DNA of 64,000 bases from Nonomuraea typhae (GCF_009760925.1 NZ_VRLV01000014.1:62001-126000), one strand, 5' to 3'. Positions 47,965 to 58,815 are shown, numbered from the stretch's first letter. Program-made: numbers and translations. Notes: generated by a model from the sequence alone, not told the origin.

Positions 47965-49191
47965 TCACCTGCGCGGGGCGCCGTGAACCCGATCATGGCG
48001 CTCCCGCGGGGTCGCCGGCTCTCCGCCTCGCTCGCTCCCGAGCGGGATCACCGGCAGCGAGAGCAGGCAGAGCGCCAGCCCCGCGGCGAAGCCCGCCCAG
48101 AACCCGGTCCGCGCGATCAGCACCCCGAGCAGCGGCGCCGACACGAGCGCGACGACGTTCTGGATCCCGTTGTGCGTGCCGAGCACCCGCCCGGCCCACC
48201 CCGGCCCGGCCAGCTCGCCCGCCGTCAGATAGGCCAGCCCGTTCCCGGCCACGGTGATCACCGCCGCCAGGGCCAGCGTCACCGGCCCGGCCGCCGGATG
48301 CACGGCGCCGGCCTGCGCCACGACCAGCAGCGTGAGCACCGCCGCGGCGGTGACCGTGATGATCCGCAACGGCCGCATCCGCAGCCCGGTCCGGTCCGAC
48401 CAGCGGCCCACGGCGATCCTGACCACGGCTCCGCCGATGGCCGCCGCCCCGAACAGCTGCCCCGCGTGCACCTTGTCCCAGCCGTAGACGTTGACCAGGC
48501 AGGCCACGCCGTACGTGCTGACCACGATCTGCGGCACCACGTGCAGCGCGCTCGTCCCGTGCACCCGCCACAACGCCCTGTCCCGGTACGGCGAAGCCGC
48601 CCTCTGGGCCCCCTGACCGGCCGGTTGCCCGGGTGGCTCGCCCGGCAGCAGCCCGGCCAGGAGCGCCGCGGACAGGCAGAACCCCGAACAGACCAGCAGC
48701 ACTCCGGGCAGCCCGTGCGCGGCCGAGACGGCGGGCAGGAGGAATCCGGCCAGGGCCATGCCCAGCGTGTAGGAGACCTGCCGCAGCCCCATGGCCACCC
48801 CGCGTTCCGGCGGCTCGAACCAGCGCAGGACGATGCGGCCGCCGCCGACCATGGCCGCCGAGCCGGCCGCCCCGGCCAGCGCGAGCAGCAGCACGACCGC
48901 CCAGGGCGCCCGGACGAAGACGGCGGTCAGGAAGCAGACGGCGGCCGTCCCGACCCCTGCGGCCAGGACCAGCCGTTCCCCGCGCCGGTCGGCCAGCACG
49001 CCCCAGGCGACCAGCGCGAACAGGATCCCGATTCCGGGGGCGTTGCCGATGACCGCGGCGACGGGCAGCGAGACGTGGAAGTCGCGCTGGATGTCGGGCA
49101 TGACCAGCGGCAGCCCGAACAGTCCGAGGGTCACGCTGGCGTGGGCGTTGACGCCGAGCCCAAGCATCACCCAACGCCGGTAAACGCCCAC
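47965..49191 (-). CDS. MFS transporter
   Basis: 408 residues from GTG 49191 (AGGAG upstream). Twelve hydrophobic helices with the MFS loop WGVLADRRGERLVLAAG between helices 2 and 3 and the matching VGRWSDRTGLRMRPLR between helices 8 and 9. The central loop (GEPPGQPAGQGAQRAASPYR) separates the halves. Substrate unknown. It is convergent with the glucosidase. Confidence 0.9.
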   Translation of the reverse strand: MGVYRRWVMLGLGVNAHASVTLGLFGLPLVMPDIQRDFHVSLPVAAVIGNAPGIGILFALVAWGVLADRRGERLVLAAGVGTAAVCFLTAVFVRAPWAVVLLLALAGAAGSAAMVGGGRIVLRWFEPPERGVAMGLRQVSYTLGMALAGFLLPAVSAAHGLPGVLLVCSGFCLSAALLAGLLPGEPPGQPAGQGAQRAASPYRDRALWRVHGTSALHVVPQIVVSTYGVACLVNVYGWDKVHAGQLFGAAAIGGAVVRIAVGRWSDRTGLRMRPLRIITVTAAAVLTLLVVAQAGAVHPAAGPVTLALAAVITVAGNGLAYLTAGELAGPGWAGRVLGTHNGIQNVVALVSAPLLGVLIARTGFWAGFAAGLALCLLSLPVIPLGSERGGEPATPRERHDRVHGAPRR

Positions 49192-49232
49192 AACTCCTGA
49201 TTTTCCCGCACGTATGGACCGGGGCGGAGCCC

Positions 49233-49658
49233 CTATTCCCCGGCCAGATACCGGTGGAGATAGGCGAGCTCGTCATCCTCCAGCCGGCGCGGCGCCCCGC
49301 GGTCCACGTCGTAGGCCACCAGCACCGAGCGCGCCGTCACGAAGACCTCGTCCGCGTCCCGGATCTCGTACTCCAGCGTGAACCGGACCGGCCGCACCTC
49401 GGTCACCCACGTCTCCACGGTGACCGGATCGGCCCGGAAGGTGAGCGGCCGCCGGTAGTCGATCTCGTGGCGGGACACGACCAGTCCCTTGAACGGCGCG
49501 TCCCCCGCCTTGTAGGGGTCGATGTGCAGCATCCCGAGCCTGGCGTCCTCCAGGTAGTCGAAGAACCGCACGTTGTTCACGTGCCCCTGCGAGTCGATGT
49601 CGGCGAACCTGACCATCCTGGGGAAGATGTGCCGCCTGACCGGGGTTTTCTGGACCAC
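49233..49658 (-). CDS. Acyl-CoA thioesterase (4HBT hotdog fold)
   Basis: 141 residues from GTG 49658. 4-hydroxybenzoyl-CoA thioesterase-like: FADIDSQGHVNNVRFFDYLE with the catalytic Asp, then VVSRHEIDYRRPLTF and VTEVRPVRFTLEYEIRDADE. It has its own leaderless promoter: TACCGT ends 6 bp upstream of the GTG. It cleaves acyl-CoA thioesters; acyl group unknown. Confidence 0.92.
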   Translation of the reverse strand: MVQKTPVRRHIFPRMVRFADIDSQGHVNNVRFFDYLEDARLGMLHIDPYKAGDAPFKGLVVSRHEIDYRRPLTFRADPVTVETWVTEVRPVRFTLEYEIRDADEVFVTARSVLVAYDVDRGAPRRLEDDELAYLHRYLAGE

Positions 49659-49664
49659 GGCCCC

Positions 49665-49670
49665 ACGGTA
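49665..49670 (-). promoter_or_regulatory. -10 box TACCGT, leaderless promoter of thioesterase
   Basis: Minus-strand TACCGT, then GGGGCC, then GTG 49658; the 6-bp spacing fits leaderless transcription. Confidence 0.6.
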
Positions 49671-49701
49671 CCGACCCGTGGGCGGTGCCCGGTCTCCGGG
49701 G

Positions 49702-50217
49702 TCAGGGGCTGGGCACGCCGTTGCCCCGGTACCCCCGGCCGGCCAGCACGTCCTCCAGCGTCGCCCGCGGCCCCGGTGGCCACTCGCCCGGCTGGGCGAG
49801 CTGGATCAGCACGCCGTGGGCCTCCTTGGGGTGCAGGAACACCTCGCGCCACCGGGGATCGCCGGTGTTCAGCCCGTGCAGGCGATACCCGCGCGCGGTC
49901 AGGCGGGCGACCGCGGTCTCCATGTCCGTCACGTGGAAGTTCAGGTGGTGCACGCCGCCGCGGCCCCGGGTCAGCTCGAAGAAGCTGTCGAAGAAGTCCG
50001 AACCGGCCAGGGGCTCCATGAGCTCGACCTTGCTGCCGCCGGTGTAGGTGAGCTGCAGGGTGCGATATCCGGCCTCCAACTGGTCGCCACCGCCGCCGAG
50101 GTGCCTGCCGCCCAGCAGGTCCCGGTAGATCGGGAGCAGGTCCCTGATCCGGGGTGCGGCCACGGCCGTGTGGTCCAAGGTCACCTCGAGCCCGTCAAGA
50201 TCCTGTTCCAGCGTCAC
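49702..50217 (-). CDS. VOC-family protein, methylmalonyl-CoA epimerase-like
   Basis: 171 residues from GTG 50217 (GAGAGGAG site). Glyoxalase fold with LDHTAVAAPRIRDLLPIYRD, KVELMEPLAGSDFFDSFF and GVHHLNFHVTDMETAVARLT carrying the His metal ligands (HH). This layout is that of methylmalonyl-CoA epimerase/4-hydroxyphenylpyruvate-dioxygenase-like VOC proteins. It lies 40 bp after the end of the Ada/AlkA-like gene, with a palindrome in the gap, and 43 bp before the thioesterase. Confidence 0.82.
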   Translation of the reverse strand: MTLEQDLDGLEVTLDHTAVAAPRIRDLLPIYRDLLGGRHLGGGGDQLEAGYRTLQLTYTGGSKVELMEPLAGSDFFDSFFELTRGRGGVHHLNFHVTDMETAVARLTARGYRLHGLNTGDPRWREVFLHPKEAHGVLIQLAQPGEWPPGPRATLEDVLAGRGYRGNGVPSP

Positions 50218-50240
50218 GCCGTGCTCCTCTCAACGCGATC

Positions 50241-50257
50241 CTAGAACGATATTCTAG
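50241..50257. promoter_or_regulatory. Palindrome CTAGAA-CGATA-TTCTAG
   Basis: A perfect 6-bp inverted repeat with 5-bp spacer in the 40 bp between the AlkA-like stop and the VOC start. It is an operator for the VOC gene or a small terminator. Confidence 0.5.
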
Positions 50258-51574
50258 TCAGTCGGCGGCCGGCGTGGGGAGGTGCTGGGCGGCGTAGGAA
50301 CGCCAGGGACGCCAGCGGGCCCACGCCTCGTCCGGCGCGCCGAGCCCCGGCATCCGCACGTCCGGATCCCGGAGGGCGCGCATGCGGATGATCGCCACCT
50401 CCCGCTCCCCCACCCCCGGCAGGTCGGCCAGCACCTTGCGGGCCTCCTGCGGATCCGCGCCGGAATCCAGCCGCAGCCTCCCGTCGGCCAGCGCCCGGAC
50501 CAGCGGCTCCTCCGTCCCCAGCGCCGCGACGGCGGGAAAGGTGCGGGTGACGCCGCCCACGGGGTTCGGCAGCGGCCGGCCGTACCGCTCGGCCAGCTCG
50601 GCGGCCCGCCCGCCCAGCACGGTGCGTACGGCCAGCTCCTCCGGATCCACGTGGCCGGGCACCCGAACCCCGGGGCGGGCGGCGACCAGGGGCCCGAGCA
50701 GCGGATCGCCCGCCAGGAAGGCGTCGACTGCCTGCTGGTCGGCGTCCAGGTCCAGCATGCGGCGGCAGCGCCGGACGGCGGCGGCCAGATCGCGCAGATC
50801 GTCCAGCCACAACGCGCAGGCCACGTGATCGGCGCCCGGCACGTGCCGCAGGGAGACCACGCCCGCCGCGTGCGGCAGGACGAGCGAGCGCGTGTAGACC
50901 CCCGGCGCGTACTCCTCGACGCCGGGCAACGCCTGCTCCCCCAAGGCGGCCAGCATCCCCGGCACGTCCATCGGCGGCCGGAACGCCAGCCGTACCTCGA
51001 CCACCCCGAGGCGGGCCGTGCCCGGACCCCGCAACCTGCTCGGCGTCGTCCCGTACGCCTGCCGGATCGTCTCGTTGAACTGCCGGATGCTGGCGAACCC
51101 GGCCGCGAACGCCACATCGCTGACCGGCAGCCCGCCCGGCTCCAGCAACAGCCGGGCCGTCCGTGCCCGCTGCGCCCTGGCCAGCGCCTGCGCCCCCGCG
51201 CCCACCTCGGCCACGAGCTGCCGGTGCACCTGGCGCACGCTGTACCCGAGGCGGTGCGCCAGCCCGGCGACCCCTTCCCTGTCCACGACCCCGTCCGCGA
51301 TCAGCCGCATCGCCCGCGCCGCCAGATCGGTGCGCAGATCCCACTCCGGCGACCCGGGCGCCGCGTCCGGACGGCACCGCAGGCACGCCCGGAACCCGTT
51401 GGCCTGCGCCACGCACGCCGAGGGGAACAGCCGGACGTTCTCCCTCTTCGGCATGACGGCCGGGCAGCTCGGCCGGCAGTAGATCCGGGTGGTGGTGACC
51501 GCGACGAAGAACCAGCCGTCGAACCTCGGGTCCCGGCTCTCCATGGCCGCGAAGGCGACCTCCTCGTCGATCAC
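50258..51574 (-). CDS. Ada/AlkA-type DNA repair protein, probably lacking the glycosylase Asp
   Basis: 438 residues from GTG 51574; this start gives the standard N-terminus before SRDPRFDGWFF. Domains: Ada zinc-binding (about 10-75, Cys33, Cys37, Cys64, Cys67: IYCRPSC and CLRC), AraC-type HTH (about 85-185), AlkA N-terminal domain (about 190-270) and HhH-GPD glycosylase (about 275-438, LADLPGVGEREVAIIRMRAL). Family members carry a catalytic Asp in a 'PxxD-L' loop after RDPD; here it reads RDPDVRMPGLGAP, so the Asp appears lost and the region shortened, and the protein ends soon after WRPWRSYAAQHL. The alkylation sensor is probably intact; glycosylase activity is doubtful. Confidence 0.85.
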   Translation of the reverse strand: MIDEEVAFAAMESRDPRFDGWFFVAVTTTRIYCRPSCPAVMPKRENVRLFPSACVAQANGFRACLRCRPDAAPGSPEWDLRTDLAARAMRLIADGVVDREGVAGLAHRLGYSVRQVHRQLVAEVGAGAQALARAQRARTARLLLEPGGLPVSDVAFAAGFASIRQFNETIRQAYGTTPSRLRGPGTARLGVVEVRLAFRPPMDVPGMLAALGEQALPGVEEYAPGVYTRSLVLPHAAGVVSLRHVPGADHVACALWLDDLRDLAAAVRRCRRMLDLDADQQAVDAFLAGDPLLGPLVAARPGVRVPGHVDPEELAVRTVLGGRAAELAERYGRPLPNPVGGVTRTFPAVAALGTEEPLVRALADGRLRLDSGADPQEARKVLADLPGVGEREVAIIRMRALRDPDVRMPGLGAPDEAWARWRPWRSYAAQHLPTPAAD

Positions 51575-51701
51575 CCTGTCCAGCCTGTCACACGCCACCG
51601 CCCGGGCACCGGCGCCCATCGGACACCGACCCCGGGGCCCCGAGCCTCGGCGGCCGATGGCCGCCAGCGTCCCGCGGGGCGAGCGCGGCAGGGTGAGCGG
51701 C

Positions 51702-53000
51702 ATGTCCCTACGTTCGCGGGCCGCGTTGGCCCCCTATCGGCGTGCGCTGGCCGGGCGCGACTTCAGGGTGTTGTGGCTGGGGTCGACGTTGTCGCTGGCC
51801 GGAGACGGCATGACATTCGTGGCCCTGACCTGGCTCGTGCTCTCCCGGCCCGGCGGCACCCAGCAGCTCGGCCTGCTGACCGTCTGCTACACGCTGCCGG
51901 TCTTCCTCGGCGGGCTGCTGGCCGGTCCGGTGCTGGACCGCTTCGACAAGCGGCACGTGCTGGCCGCCGACAGCGTGGTCAGAGGGCTGGCGATGGCCTC
52001 CATCCCCGTGGCCTCGGCGCTGGGCGGCGTGCCCGAGCCGCTGCCGTTCGCCGTGGCGGCGGTGTACGGGCTGTTCAAGATGGTGCCGCTGGCCGGGTTC
52101 CCCGCCGCCATCCCCCACCTGGTCGAGCCCGCCGACCGGGACGCGGCCAACGCCCTGGAGTCGCTGAGCTTCAGCCTCGCCGGAGTGATCGGCCCGGCGC
52201 TCGGCGGCGTGCTCATCGGGGCCGTGGGCAGCGAGCTGGTACTGGCCCTCGACGCCGTGTCCTACCTGCTGTTCGCCCTCGCCGCGCTGGCCGTCCGGCG
52301 GCCCCTCCTGCCCGCGCCCCGCGCCGTGGCGGGCCGTGCGACCGGGTGGGCCAAGGTGGTGCTGCGCGATCGCTTCCTGGTCGTCACCACGCTGGCCTTC
52401 ATGGCGTTCAACGTGGCCGAAGGCATGCTGCTGGTGGCCGCCCCTTGGCTGGCCAAGACCCAGCTCGGCGGCGCCCGGGACCTCGGCGTGCTCCTGGCGG
52501 CACTGGCCGCGGGCGAACTGGCCGGCGCCGCGGTGGCGGGGGCGCGCAGCCCGCGGCGTCCGGTCCGGGCCATCGCGGTCGCGCAACTCCTGGCTTCCCT
52601 GGGATTCCTCGCCCTGCTGGCCACACCGAGCACCCTGGGCGTGGCGGCGGGATTCCTCGTCATCGGGCTGTTCAGCGCACCCATGACCGTGTGGGCGCAG
52701 TCCGTGCGGATGTCCCGGCTGCCGGCCGCCGTGCGAGGACGGGGGTTCGCGCTGCTCAGAACCCTCATGCAAGCCACCCCGCCCCTCGGCGCGGCAGCCG
52801 CGACCCCGCTCCTGGCAACCGGCAGCCACGGCGTCGCCGCCCTGGTCATGGCGCTCGTCGCCGCCTGCCCCGTGCTGGCACTTGGCCGGGTGAACGTGGC
52901 CGTGACGGCGGGGCATGCGTCCGACGTGAGAAGCGATCCCCCCGATCGGCGTGCACCCACGTCGGCGGGTGGGGGTCGTTGGCTTCGCCGTAAAGATTGA
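51702..53000 (+). CDS. MFS transporter
   Basis: 432 residues from ATG 51702 (GGCAGGG upstream). Twelve-helix MFS of the macrolide-exporter-like/MFS_3 type: GRDFRVLWLGSTLSLAGDGM at the start, GPVLDRFDKRHVLAADSVVR as the helix 2-3 loop. It ends with a polar tail of about 35 residues. It is divergent from the Ada/AlkA-like gene across 127 bp. Probable efflux pump; substrate unknown. Confidence 0.88.
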   Translation: MSLRSRAALAPYRRALAGRDFRVLWLGSTLSLAGDGMTFVALTWLVLSRPGGTQQLGLLTVCYTLPVFLGGLLAGPVLDRFDKRHVLAADSVVRGLAMASIPVASALGGVPEPLPFAVAAVYGLFKMVPLAGFPAAIPHLVEPADRDAANALESLSFSLAGVIGPALGGVLIGAVGSELVLALDAVSYLLFALAALAVRRPLLPAPRAVAGRATGWAKVVLRDRFLVVTTLAFMAFNVAEGMLLVAAPWLAKTQLGGARDLGVLLAALAAGELAGAAVAGARSPRRPVRAIAVAQLLASLGFLALLATPSTLGVAAGFLVIGLFSAPMTVWAQSVRMSRLPAAVRGRGFALLRTLMQATPPLGAAAATPLLATGSHGVAALVMALVAACPVLALGRVNVAVTAGHASDVRSDPPDRRAPTSAGGGRWLRRKD

Positions 53001-53046
53001 GCAGTAAGACCTGAGCCCTATCGAGAACAGAGCCCCGTAAGAAAGA

Positions 53047-53074
53047 CCGGGCCGCCCTGAGAGGGGCGGCCCGG
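53047..53074. terminator. Bidirectional terminator, 11-bp stem
   Basis: CCGGGCCGCCC (53047-53057), loop TGAGAG, GGGCGGCCCGG (53064-53074), between the convergent MFS and ettA stops. Confidence 0.85.
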
Positions 53075-53080
53075 CGCGGA

Positions 53081-54745
<1,665 letters not shown>

Positions 54746-54793
54746 GTCCTCTAGCTTAGGGCGTGCGCGACCCCGCCCCGGCCACAGTGCCGC

Positions 54794-54799
54794 TACCGT
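54794..54799 (+). promoter_or_regulatory. -10 box TACCGT, leaderless promoter of tdk-like gene
   Basis: TACCGT, then GAGGCG, then GTG 54806, 6-bp spacing. The bases also resemble a ribosome-binding site, but too close to the start to be used as one. Confidence 0.55.
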
Positions 54800-54805
54800 G
54801 AGGCG

Positions 54806-55363
54806 GTGCGGCAAGGACGTGTGGAAGTGATCTCGGGGCCGATGTTCGCGGGCAAGAGCGAGGAGCTCCTCCGACGGGTACGGCGGGCCGGCATCGCCGG
54901 GCGGCGGGTCGAGGTGTTCACCCATCGGCTCGACGTGCGCAGGGGCGCTGACCTGGTCTCCTCGCACGCGGGCGCCGCCCACCCCGCCCGCTCGGCCGCC
55001 TCCGCCGGCGACGTCGAGGCGCTGGCCGATCCCGCCGCCGACCTCGTCGCCGTGGACGAGGCGCAGTTCTTCGGCCCGGACCTGGTCGCGGTGGCCGACC
55101 GGCTGGCCGTCCGGGGCGCCGTCGTGGTCGTGGCCGGGCTGGACGTCACCTTCGACCGCCGGCCGTTCGAGCCGATGCCGTCGCTGATGGCGCTGGCCGA
55201 GCGGGTGACGAAGCTGACCGCGATCTGCCTCGTGTGCGGCGACGACGCGCTCTTCCACGAGCGGGTGGAGCCCGTGCGCGAGAGCGCCGAGCAGGTCGTC
55301 GCCGAGCACGTGGGAGGCGAGGACAAGTACCAGGCCAGGTGCCGCCTCCACGTCAGAAGGTAG
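54806..55363 (+). CDS. tdk: Thymidine kinase, type II (TK1-like)
   Basis: 185 residues from GTG 54806. P-loop SGPMFAGKSEELLRRVRRAG, the lid/Asp region LVAVDEAQFFGPDLV and a zinc knuckle CLVCGDDALFHERVE; the closing CRLHVR pairs with it. TK1-like enzymes phosphorylate thymidine with ATP for salvage. The length is a little short of the usual 190-215. Confidence 0.9.
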   Translation: MRQGRVEVISGPMFAGKSEELLRRVRRAGIAGRRVEVFTHRLDVRRGADLVSSHAGAAHPARSAASAGDVEALADPAADLVAVDEAQFFGPDLVAVADRLAVRGAVVVVAGLDVTFDRRPFEPMPSLMALAERVTKLTAICLVCGDDALFHERVEPVRESAEQVVAEHVGGEDKYQARCRLHVRR

Positions 55364-55434
55364 GGTTAGCCCCCCTACGGATCGGGGTGTGCACGGGCTT
55401 AGCCCGGCGCGACATCTTCAACAGACTCGACGGC

Positions 55435-56466
55435 ATGACCACCGAGACGATCACGCGGCCGGCCACCGGCAGCGACTATGCCCGGCTTCTCCAACGCGTG
55501 ACCGACGCCGGCCTCATGCGCCGCCGCCCCGGCTACTACACCATCCGGATCGGCCTCATCGTCGGCCTGTACGCCGGAGGGCTGGCGGCCTTCTTCGCCC
55601 TCGGCGACTCCTGGTGGCAGGTGGGCGTGGCCGTGTTCTTCGCCGTCATGTTCGCCCAGGTAGCGCTGGTCTCCCATGACATCGCCCACCGCCAGGTGTT
55701 CCGCACCGAGAAGCCGACCCGCCTGACCGGCTGGATCACCGGCAACCTGATGGTCGGCATGGGCTACGGCTGGTGGATGGAGAAGCACACGCGTCACCAC
55801 GCCAACCCCAACCACGAGGAACTCGACCCCGACGTGCGGCCCGACGTCATCGTCTGGTCCAAGGAGCAGGCCAGGTCCAGCAAGGGCCTGGCCCGGATCA
55901 TCGGCCCCCGCCAGGCGCTGCTCTTCTACCCGCTGCTCCTGCTGGAGGGCCTCAACCTGCACGTCTCCGGCTTCCGCTCGCTGCGCCAGCCGAAGCTCAA
56001 GCACAAGGCCGTCGAGGGCGCCCTGCTGACGATCCACGCGGCCGGGTACCTGGCGGCGTTGTTCCTGGTGCTGTCGCCGGTCAAGGCGCTGGTCTTCCTC
56101 GCCGTCCACCAGGGCCTGTGGGGCCTGTACATGGGCTCGGTCTTCGCCCCCGGCCACAAGGGCATGCCCACGCTCAAGCCCGGCGAGAAGCTCGACTACC
56201 TGCGCCGCCAGGTCCTGACCACGCGCAACGTGCGCGGCGGCGCCGTCACCGACGTCGCCATGGGCGGGCTCAACTACCAGATCGAGCACCACCTGTTCCC
56301 GAACATGCCCAGCCCGCACCTGTCGCGCGCCCAGGCGATCGTGCGCGAGCACTGCGCCGAGATCGACGTGCCCTACTACGAGACGAGCCTGGTCCAGTCG
56401 CACCGCGAGGCGCTGCGGCACATGCACGAGGTGGGCGAGCCCCTCCGCCTGGGCAACCTCGAATAG
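55435..56466 (+). CDS. Membrane fatty acid desaturase
   Basis: 343 residues from ATG 55435; no ribosome-binding site is clear and an in-frame GTG at 55387 is possible. The three histidine boxes of acyl-lipid desaturases are present: HDIAH, HTRHHANPNHEE (HxxHH) and QIEHH (in NYQIEHHLFPNMPSPH). Four membrane helices. It most resembles the delta-5/delta-9 type fatty acid desaturases of actinomycetes. It is a di-iron enzyme that introduces a cis double bond in membrane lipid acyl chains. Confidence 0.93.
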   Translation: MTTETITRPATGSDYARLLQRVTDAGLMRRRPGYYTIRIGLIVGLYAGGLAAFFALGDSWWQVGVAVFFAVMFAQVALVSHDIAHRQVFRTEKPTRLTGWITGNLMVGMGYGWWMEKHTRHHANPNHEELDPDVRPDVIVWSKEQARSSKGLARIIGPRQALLFYPLLLLEGLNLHVSGFRSLRQPKLKHKAVEGALLTIHAAGYLAALFLVLSPVKALVFLAVHQGLWGLYMGSVFAPGHKGMPTLKPGEKLDYLRRQVLTTRNVRGGAVTDVAMGGLNYQIEHHLFPNMPSPHLSRAQAIVREHCAEIDVPYYETSLVQSHREALRHMHEVGEPLRLGNLE

Positions 56467-56502
56467 CCTCCGACAGCGGAGGGCGCCCGCCCATCGCACA
56501 GC

Positions 56503-58815
56503 TCAGTGCCGGTGCCCGTCGTCGCCGTGCTCCGGCTCCGCCGAGTTCCCGACCGCCTCGTACGGCGCGGCCGGCTCGCCGGCCAGGGCCGCCCCGGCCT
56601 TCGCGGCGTCCGGGTCCGGCGTCGCGGCCCCCGCGCACTGCCCGGCCGCGATGCCGGTGACCCGGTTGGCCGCGCCCAGGTTGACCGGGGCCGCGCTGTT
56701 CCCGCTGCAGGCCAGCGCGCCGCGCACGGTGCTCCCGGCCAGCGTGGGCGCCTCGTTGCCCCTGAGCACGACCGCCCCGCGCACCTCGGCGCCGGCGATC
56801 ACCAGGGCGCCTTCGGTGTCGCGGATGTCCACGGCCCCGTCCACGCGTCCCTTGAGGAGGTGCACCTGCGCGGCCTGCCTGGCGCTCACCGCCCCGGCCA
56901 CGCTGCCGCCGCGCATGACCAGCGAGGCGCCCTGCCGTACCGAGATCGGGCCGGTCACCCGGGCGGCTTCCAGGCAGGTGACGCCGGAGCTCACCACCAG
57001 CGGACCGCGGTGCGTGCCCGTGACCGTGCGATCGCACGCGGGCGGCGGCGCCGTCGTGGACACCCGGAAGCTGCCGGTCTGCCCGTGGTTCCCCGCGGCG
57101 TCGATCGAGCGGTACTCGATGGTGTGCCGCCCGCGCGGCAGCTTGCCGTACACGAGATGGTCGATGACGGTGCCGTTCTCGCTGAACGTCCACGGCAGGT
57201 CGGCCGAGGTGGGCCAGCCGAAGTAGTTGAACCAGCCGTCCCGGTCCACCCGCGACTCCGAGACGATGTAGCCGTTGCGGTCGTCGCGGCCGGTCAGCCG
57301 CATGGTGAACGGCCCGTTGTAGAGATAGAGGTCACCGTCGCGCACCAGCGGCTCCGACAGCTCGTACGCGGTGGCCGGCGGGCTCGCGTCCACGGTCCAG
57401 GTCACGGTGTCGCCGCCGGCGGCGGCCGTGAGCGTGTGGGTGCCCGGGGCGAGGTCCTTGAGCGCGAAGTCGCTGCCCGAGTCGCCGGCCCGCACGCCGT
57501 CCAGCGTCCAGGTGACCGGGACGAGTTGCTTGGCCGGGTGCGTGGTCTGCACGTACATGACGTCGGTCCCCCCGGCCGCCCTGGTCGTGGGGCTGGAGGA
57601 GACGATGCCCGGCGTCACCCCGTCCGGCGGGGTGGTCAGGCTGGTGTCCACGGTCCACGTCCTGCTGCGGGTGAGCGCGGCCTTGATCGCCGGATCCCGG
57701 ACGAACCCCGTCGGATCGCTCACCGTCGCCGTGACGGTGTGCCGTCCGGGGGTGAGGTTGAGCGTGCGCAGGTCGAGCGCGTCCTCGGTGGTGGGTACGG
57801 CGGCGCCGTCCACGGACCAGGAGACCGCGAGCGCGTGGGCCGGCGGCCGCATGGGCTCCACCCAGAGCACCCGGTCGGCGCCCACAGGGCTGCCAGTGGG
57901 CGCCGAGCCCTGGATCACGTCGGTCTTGGCGGTGATCCGCTGGACCATGACCTCCCGGCTGACCTGGTCGAAGTAGTAGCCGAGCGACTTCATCATCGAG
58001 TGCCGCGAGGGCCGCCACACGCCCGTGGACGCGTACAACCCGCCCTCGAACCGCGCGATCGGCCCGCCCGACTCGCTCTCCTCGCCCAGCCAGCGCCACC
58101 ACTTGCGCCTCTGGTCCAGCATCTGCCGCTCGGTCAGCAGCGTGTGGTGCGCGCTGGCCGGTTCCGGCCCGGTGTAGGCGCCGCCGGGGACGCCGCGCTG
58201 GTAGTAGTCGTACTCGTCCTGCAGCCCGCCCAGGGAGTGGCCCAGTTCGTGCGGGCTGATCAGGGCCGACATCGCGTTGCTGCCGGAGGCCGTCGCGTAC
58301 GAGCCGCCGGCGCCGCCGTACGTCTTGCTGTTGCCCAGCGCGAGGATCTGCCGGTTGCCGGAGGTGGTGCCGGTCACCAGGTTCGCGTACCGGGTGGCGG
58401 CCGCGTTGTCCATGGTGATCAGGCGCTGCACGCTCTGCGGGTTGCACTGCCCCCAGAATCCCATCCGCAGCGGCGTGTTCTTCCTGGGCGAGGTGAGATC
58501 CGGGTCGCAGCTGATCCCCGACTCCCCCGAGACGATGTCCACGCGATACACGTTGATGTAGTTGCGGTAGCTCTTGAACGGCTCGATGGACCACATCACG
58601 TTCAGGTGCCGGTCCACGTCGCTCTTGAAGGCCGCCTGCTCGGCCTGGGTGTAGCCGTCGCCGAGCAGGATCAGGTTGAACCGCTTGCCCGGATCCCCCG
58701 TGACCTGCACGGGAACCACGGTGGCCGCGCCCGGTTCGGCGGCGCTCGCCGGGGCGGGATGGACGATCAGGGCTCCGGCCAGCGAAAGGGCGGCTAAGGC
58801 GCCGGTGGCGCGCAT
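56503..58815 (-). CDS. Secreted M64 (IgA peptidase-type) metalloprotease
   Basis: 770 residues from ATG 58815 (GGAGGT site). Sec signal ending PAPASA (about 26). The catalytic part (about 35-300) is Peptidase_M64: FNLILLGDGYTQAEQAAFKS and the zinc motif HELGHSLGGLQDEY with His189, Glu190, His193 and probably Asp200 as third ligand. Ig-like/bacterial beta-sandwich units follow (about 310-480), then a second beta domain (about 480-600). The C-terminal about 170 residues repeat as GPISVRQGASLVMRGGSVAG, DGAVDIRDTEGALVIAGAEV, RGAVVLRGNEAPTLAGSTVR, a beta-helix-like stack, and the end is His-rich (EPEHGDDGHRH). Exported peptidase of unknown target. Confidence 0.9.
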   Translation of the reverse strand: MRATGALAALSLAGALIVHPAPASAAEPGAATVVPVQVTGDPGKRFNLILLGDGYTQAEQAAFKSDVDRHLNVMWSIEPFKSYRNYINVYRVDIVSGESGISCDPDLTSPRKNTPLRMGFWGQCNPQSVQRLITMDNAAATRYANLVTGTTSGNRQILALGNSKTYGGAGGSYATASGSNAMSALISPHELGHSLGGLQDEYDYYQRGVPGGAYTGPEPASAHHTLLTERQMLDQRRKWWRWLGEESESGGPIARFEGGLYASTGVWRPSRHSMMKSLGYYFDQVSREVMVQRITAKTDVIQGSAPTGSPVGADRVLWVEPMRPPAHALAVSWSVDGAAVPTTEDALDLRTLNLTPGRHTVTATVSDPTGFVRDPAIKAALTRSRTWTVDTSLTTPPDGVTPGIVSSSPTTRAAGGTDVMYVQTTHPAKQLVPVTWTLDGVRAGDSGSDFALKDLAPGTHTLTAAAGGDTVTWTVDASPPATAYELSEPLVRDGDLYLYNGPFTMRLTGRDDRNGYIVSESRVDRDGWFNYFGWPTSADLPWTFSENGTVIDHLVYGKLPRGRHTIEYRSIDAAGNHGQTGSFRVSTTAPPPACDRTVTGTHRGPLVVSSGVTCLEAARVTGPISVRQGASLVMRGGSVAGAVSARQAAQVHLLKGRVDGAVDIRDTEGALVIAGAEVRGAVVLRGNEAPTLAGSTVRGALACSGNSAAPVNLGAANRVTGIAAGQCAGAATPDPDAAKAGAALAGEPAAPYEAVGNSAEPEHGDDGHRH

